A stretch of 64,000 nt of DNA from DATKSS01 sp035468355 (GTDB lineage: Bacteria; Chloroflexota; Dormibacteria; Dormibacterales; Dormibacteraceae): the NCBI GenBank assembly GCA_035468355.1, contig DATITA010000182.1, forward strand, positions 31,090 to 95,089, given 5' to 3'. The position numbers and the translations under genes were made by a program. The notes under the pieces are model-generated. The model was not told the origin of the DNA. It saw only the letters and a program-made list of their open reading frames with translations, and ran no database searches. This document shows positions 60,587 through 64,000 of this stretch, piece by piece (position 1 is the first letter of the stretch; each line of letters starts with the position of its first letter).

Positions 60587-61554
60587 AGGTCAGGGCTGCC
60601 GGGCTGCTCGACCTGGCGCGAATCGAAGAAATGCACCGGTCGTCGGACCTCCGGCTGAGCGAGGCCGCGTCGCCCGCCGCGCGCCTGTGGTCGCTGCTCA
60701 GCTCGACGCTCTCCGCGCTGTTGCCGCTGTCGCAGGAGACGCTCATGTACGTGGCCGAAGACGGCGGCAAGGTCGTCGGTTTCATCCAAGCCTCCGGCGA
60801 ACCGCTGGGCTTCGACCTGCGGCGCGCGCGCGTGCTCCAGGTGCTGAACCTGCAGGTGGCGGATGGATCCGACTCCGAGGAGGTCGCGCCTGCGCTGGTC
60901 GAGCATCTCTGCAACCAGGCTCTCGAGCGTGGGGCGCTGCGCCTGTTCGTGAGGCTGCCGGAGCGCGACCCGCTGCTGCCCGCCTTCCGGCTGCGGGGCT
61001 TCCGCCAGTACGCCACCGAGGTGGTCGTCTACGCGGACAAGCCGGTGATGCGGGCGGAGCAGTTTCCCGAGGGCCTGCGTCCGGCCAAGCGAGGCGACAA
61101 CCGCATGCTGTACCAGCTCTATCGGAAGGTGACCCCGCAGGGGGTGTCTCAGCTCGAGGCGCCGACCTATCGCGAATGGAGGGCGATGCACGGCGGCGGG
61201 TGGACCGGCCGCCTCAGCGCGCGCGGGTCCGACAAGCAGGAGCTGGTGGTCGACCGCGTGGAGGTGACGGGCTGGGTCAAAGTCGACCGGGGCTCGGGGA
61301 CCCGGCCTGACACGCTCGAGTTCATGGCTCTGCCGGAGCAGCCGCTGCCCGGCGAGCTCGCCGACTTCGGTCTGTCGCTGCTCCGCGACTCGGAGGCCCC
61401 GGCCTGGTCGAGCCTGCGTCACTATGATGCGCACATGATCGACGCCCTTCGCGGGCGTGGGTTCAGCGTCCTGCTCACGCAGCTGCTGCTGGTCAGAGAA
61501 CTGGCGGTCCGGGTGCCGGTGCGCGAAAAGGGACTGGTGCCCTCGTTCGGATGA
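60583..61554 (+). CDS. GNAT-like N-acetyltransferase domain protein
   Basis: 323 aa. Residues about 1-150 show a GNAT-like pattern: VRAAGLLDLARIEEMHR, VAEDGGKVVGFIQAS, LQVLNLQV, and LRLFVRLPERDPLLPAFRLRGFRQYATEVVVYA. The second half is a less clear repeat of the fold. Acceptor unknown. It overlaps pdxT at the start and the R3H ATPase gene at the end by 4 bp each, so it is in the same unit. Confidence 0.72.
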   Translation: MKVRAAGLLDLARIEEMHRSSDLRLSEAASPAARLWSLLSSTLSALLPLSQETLMYVAEDGGKVVGFIQASGEPLGFDLRRARVLQVLNLQVADGSDSEEVAPALVEHLCNQALERGALRLFVRLPERDPLLPAFRLRGFRQYATEVVVYADKPVMRAEQFPEGLRPAKRGDNRMLYQLYRKVTPQGVSQLEAPTYREWRAMHGGGWTGRLSARGSDKQELVVDRVEVTGWVKVDRGSGTRPDTLEFMALPEQPLPGELADFGLSLLRDSEAPAWSSLRHYDAHMIDALRGRGFSVLLTQLLLVRELAVRVPVREKGLVPSFG

Positions 61555-63098
61555 ACGCGGAACCTCGTCCCACGCCTGCCTTGTCCAAATGGGACGCAGA
61601 GGTCGAGCTTCTGGCTCGAGCGCTTCCACCCGACCTGGCGCGCGCTCTGCACGAGCGCATCGAGCCGACCGAGCTGCTGGAGATCGTCCTGGATCTCGGG
61701 CGCGAGCCGTCGGCCCGCGTGCCGGGGCGCGAGATCCTGCTCGCTGACCACCCGGTCACGGGGTCGGACCTAGAGCACGTAGCCAACAACGTCGGGCAGT
61801 TCGGCGATGACAACCGCGCGGGCATCGAACGGACGCTGCACCGAGTCTCAGCCATTCGCAACCGCTCGGGCCGCATCACCGGCCTGACGATGCGCGTGGG
61901 CCGCTCCGTGACGGGGACCGGCGAGATCATCCGGGACATCGTCGTCAGCGGCCAGAGCATCCTGCTGCTCGGCCGGCCGGGGATCGGCAAGACGACCATG
62001 CTTCGGGAGTGCGCGAGGCTGCTCGCGGACGAGCTGCGCAAGCGCGTCGTCATCGTCGACACGTCGAACGAGATCGGTGGCGACGGTGACATCCCACACC
62101 CGGGCATCGGCCGCGCCCGGCGCATGCAGGTCCGCACGCCGCCGCTGCAGCATGCGGTGATGATCGAGGCGGTCGAGAACCACATGCCCGAGGTGATCGT
62201 CATCGACGAGATCGGGACGGAGCTCGAGGCGGCCGCCGCGCGCACCATCGCGGAGCGCGGGGTGCAGCTCATCGCTACGGCGCACGGCCAGACGCTCGAA
62301 AACCTGCTGGTCAACCCGACCCTCAACGACCTGCTCGGCGGCATCCAGAGCGTGACCTTGTCGGACGAGGAGGCTCGCCGCCGCGGCACGCAGAAATCGG
62401 TGCTCGAGCGCAAGGCGCCGCCCACCTTCGACGTGCTGGTGGAGATCCAGGACCGCGACCGGGTGGCGATCCACATGCCGCTTGCCGAAGTGGTCGACAC
62501 GGCGCTGCGCGGACCGCTGCTCAGCCCGAAGATACGAGTGCGCACGCGCGACGGGCGCGTCATCTCCAACGTGGACGTCCCCGTCGTGGTCGCCGCGGAG
62601 CCGCCGCCCGCATCGACTGCGTCGAACAAGCCGCTGGGGATATTTCCGTACGGGGTGAGCCGCCACCACGTCGAGCAAACCATTCGCGAGCTAGAGCTGC
62701 CGGTGAAGGTGCTGGGCAATCTCGACGGAGCCGGTGCGGTGCTGACCCTGAAGAACCACTACCGGCGCAGACCCGACAGCCTGCGCCAGGCGGAGAGCAG
62801 GGGCCTGCCCATCCACATCCTCAAGAGCAACTCGGTGACGCAGGTGCGCGATGCCCTGACGCGCATCTACGGAGTCGACCGGCAGGACGATGCCACGGCG
62901 CGCGCGTTGGCCGAAGCTGCGGCGGCGATCAAGACCGTGAAGACCACGCTGCGTCCAGTCGAGATCTCCCCGCAAAACGCCTACCTGCGACGTCTGCAGC
63001 ACCAGCTGGTCGCCGAGAACGAGCTGTCGGCGCGAAGCACGGGCAAGGAACCCCAGCGCAGGCTTCGGATCACACACTCTCCGGAAGACCCGGCGTAG
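61551..63098 (+). CDS. SpoIIIAA/Ycf45-like AAA ATPase with R3H domain
   Basis: 515 aa. Central ATPase with Walker A GRPGIGKTT at 141-149 and Walker B VIVIDEIG at about 215-222, plus RIGRSVTGTGEIIRDIV-type preceding sequence and IATAHGQTLENLLVNPTL, as in stage III sporulation AA and plastid Ycf45 proteins. The C terminus (about 470-510, ISPQNAYLRRLQHQLVAENELSARSTGKEPQRRLRI) resembles an R3H single-strand nucleic-acid-binding domain. Probably a nucleic-acid-linked ATPase; role unknown outside sporulation. Confidence 0.87.
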   Translation: MNAEPRPTPALSKWDAEVELLARALPPDLARALHERIEPTELLEIVLDLGREPSARVPGREILLADHPVTGSDLEHVANNVGQFGDDNRAGIERTLHRVSAIRNRSGRITGLTMRVGRSVTGTGEIIRDIVVSGQSILLLGRPGIGKTTMLRECARLLADELRKRVVIVDTSNEIGGDGDIPHPGIGRARRMQVRTPPLQHAVMIEAVENHMPEVIVIDEIGTELEAAAARTIAERGVQLIATAHGQTLENLLVNPTLNDLLGGIQSVTLSDEEARRRGTQKSVLERKAPPTFDVLVEIQDRDRVAIHMPLAEVVDTALRGPLLSPKIRVRTRDGRVISNVDVPVVVAAEPPPASTASNKPLGIFPYGVSRHHVEQTIRELELPVKVLGNLDGAGAVLTLKNHYRRRPDSLRQAESRGLPIHILKSNSVTQVRDALTRIYGVDRQDDATARALAEAAAAIKTVKTTLRPVEISPQNAYLRRLQHQLVAENELSARSTGKEPQRRLRITHSPEDPA

Positions 63099-63128
63099 AG
63101 GCTCGGCCTCTAGACTGTCGGCTCACCG

Positions 63129-63734
63129 ATGGCGCACGGCCTCTTCATCACGTTCGAGGGCACCGAGGGCTCCGGCAAGACGACGCAGGTCGAGCTGCTG
63201 AGCGAATGGCTCGCGGATCGCGACCCGGTGGTCGTCCGAGAGCCGGGCGGGACCGAGCTCGGTGAGCGCATCCGGGAAGTCGTCCTGTTCGCAGGCCTGG
63301 AGATCGACGCGGAGGCCGAGATGTACCTCTTCATGGCGGCCCGCCGCCAGCTGATCTCAGAGGTGATCGGCCCGGCGCTCGCTGGGGGGAAGATCGTGGT
63401 CGCAGATCGCTACCACGATTCGACGCTCGCCTACCAGGGCGGTGCGCGCGGGGTGCCCAGCAGCTGGCCCAACACGTTCCCTCGCCCCGACGTGACCTTT
63501 CTCCTCGAAGGCCCCGTCGAGACCGGGCTGGGGCGACACGAGAGCGCCGGTAAGACCAAGGACCGGATGGAACAGGAGTCGATCGAGTTCCACCGCAAGG
63601 TCGCCGCGGAGTACCAGCGGCTGGCCGCCGCCGAGCCCGGCAGGTTCGTGCGCCTCGACGCGACGGGCTCGCGCGACAAGATCCACCTTGCCGTGCGCGA
63701 GCGCCTGGAGCCGCTGATCGGAGAGCGCGCGTGA
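63129..63734 (+). CDS. tmk: Thymidylate kinase
   Basis: 201 aa. dTMP to dTDP. P-loop GTEGSGKTT at 11-19 in FITFEGTEGSGKTTQVELL, REPGGTELGERIREVVL (substrate-binding DRX-type region), and VVADRYHDSTLAYQGGARG. The lid region has HESAGKTKDRMEQES. TAGACT (63112-63117) lies 11 nt before the ATG. The stop overlaps the next gene's GTG. Confidence 0.95.
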   Translation: MAHGLFITFEGTEGSGKTTQVELLSEWLADRDPVVVREPGGTELGERIREVVLFAGLEIDAEAEMYLFMAARRQLISEVIGPALAGGKIVVADRYHDSTLAYQGGARGVPSSWPNTFPRPDVTFLLEGPVETGLGRHESAGKTKDRMEQESIEFHRKVAAEYQRLAAAEPGRFVRLDATGSRDKIHLAVRERLEPLIGERA

Positions 63735-64000
63735 AGCTCGTCATCGCGGTCGTGCAGAGCGAGGACGCTCAGCGCACGGTGGCTGCCCTCGCCGAGGCGG
63801 GCATGAGCTCCACACGAATCTCGTCCAGCGGCGGCTTCCTGCAGCAGGGCAACGTGACGCTTCTGATCGGCGTCGACGATTCCCAGGTGCAGGGCGGGCT
63901 CAAGATCATCCACGAGAACTGCCACGAGCGCAGCCGCTACCTGACTTCTGTCCCGCCATTCGCCCAGCCCGGCGAGTTCTTGATGGCCTATCCCGTCGAG
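63731..64000 (+). CDS. Cyclic di-AMP receptor DarA/PstA-like (3' end cut by window)
   Basis: 90 residues visible from GTG 63731, open to the window end; the family is about 110 aa. PII-like fold: MKLVIAVVQSEDAQRTVAALAEAGMSSTRISSSGGFLQQGNVTLLIGVDD, then IIHENCHERSRYL. The tmk-darA order with a 4-bp overlap (GTGA) is common in Gram-positive bacteria. It binds c-di-AMP; output unknown. Confidence 0.92.
   Translation, partial: MKLVIAVVQSEDAQRTVAALAEAGMSSTRISSSGGFLQQGNVTLLIGVDDSQVQGGLKIIHENCHERSRYLTSVPPFAQPGEFLMAYPVE

Overview
This is a 64 kb stretch of GC-rich bacterial chromosome, densely packed with genes on both strands. I see no rRNA, tRNA, insertion sequence, phage gene or CRISPR array. The gene content suggests an uncultured Terrabacteria-type lineage such as Dormibacterota, Chloroflexota or Actinomycetota. 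Supporting signs are a GuaB3-type IMPDH relative, an Rv0501/Rv0502-like pair, a PyrR-type leader placed on a ribosome-binding site, a SpoIIIAA/R3H ATPase, a DarA-type c-di-AMP receptor, many GTG/TTG starts and many apparently leaderless starts. This placement is inference; a 16S or marker-protein tree would settle it.

Layout. 1-16.7 kb: the tail of an ECF sigma operon, then cysS, a MoeA-like protein, DUF309, an HD phosphohydrolase, an FmdB zinc ribbon, a PLP dehydratase, threonine aldolase and an amidohydrolase. These are followed by a Lys/Arg-rich PhaF-like protein divergent from a PhaR-type regulator, two DUF881 proteins, glutamate dehydrogenase and the epimerase/acyltransferase pair. 16.7-26.2 kb (+): guaB3-like, guaA, a squalene-cyclase-repeat protein, purD, purE, split pyruvate carboxylase pycB-pycA and a Nudix hydrolase. 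26.2-28.9 kb (-): an ECF sigma factor with a membrane-anchored beta-propeller partner. 29.1-39.3 kb (+): purB-C-S-Q-L-F-M-N-H in one tight run. 39.3-41.0 kb: a small Cys-rich protein, a thiolase and a zinc ribbon with a Lys/Ala tail. 41.0-48.7 kb (+): a PyrR-type RNA leader, then pyrB, pyrR, a single-ORF fused carA-carB, pyrK and pyrD. 48.7-55.3 kb: membrane protein, MFS transporter, SRPBCC, SDR, and a minus-strand run with yajQ, hisA and a DUF3465 lipoprotein. 55.4-64 kb (+): ilvE, glycerate kinase, an ECF sigma factor fused to a zinc anti-sigma-like tail, pdxS-pdxT, a GNAT, the R3H ATPase, tmk and a truncated c-di-AMP receptor.

Together the genes give nearly complete de novo IMP synthesis (no purK seen) and GMP synthesis. 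They also give the pyrimidine route except pyrC, pyrE and pyrF, plus pyruvate carboxylation, which replenishes the oxaloacetate used to make aspartate. The most unusual signals are sequence duplications at the 5' ends of three genes. A 29-bp tandem repeat before pycA re-creates its start codon several times. A 46-bp copy of the purF start lies 161 bp upstream of the real one. A 22-bp element is repeated in the pyrB leader. A second theme is head-to-head genes whose start codons lie 6-20 bp apart over overlapping -10-like hexamers, with about 4-9 nt between hexamer and start codon.
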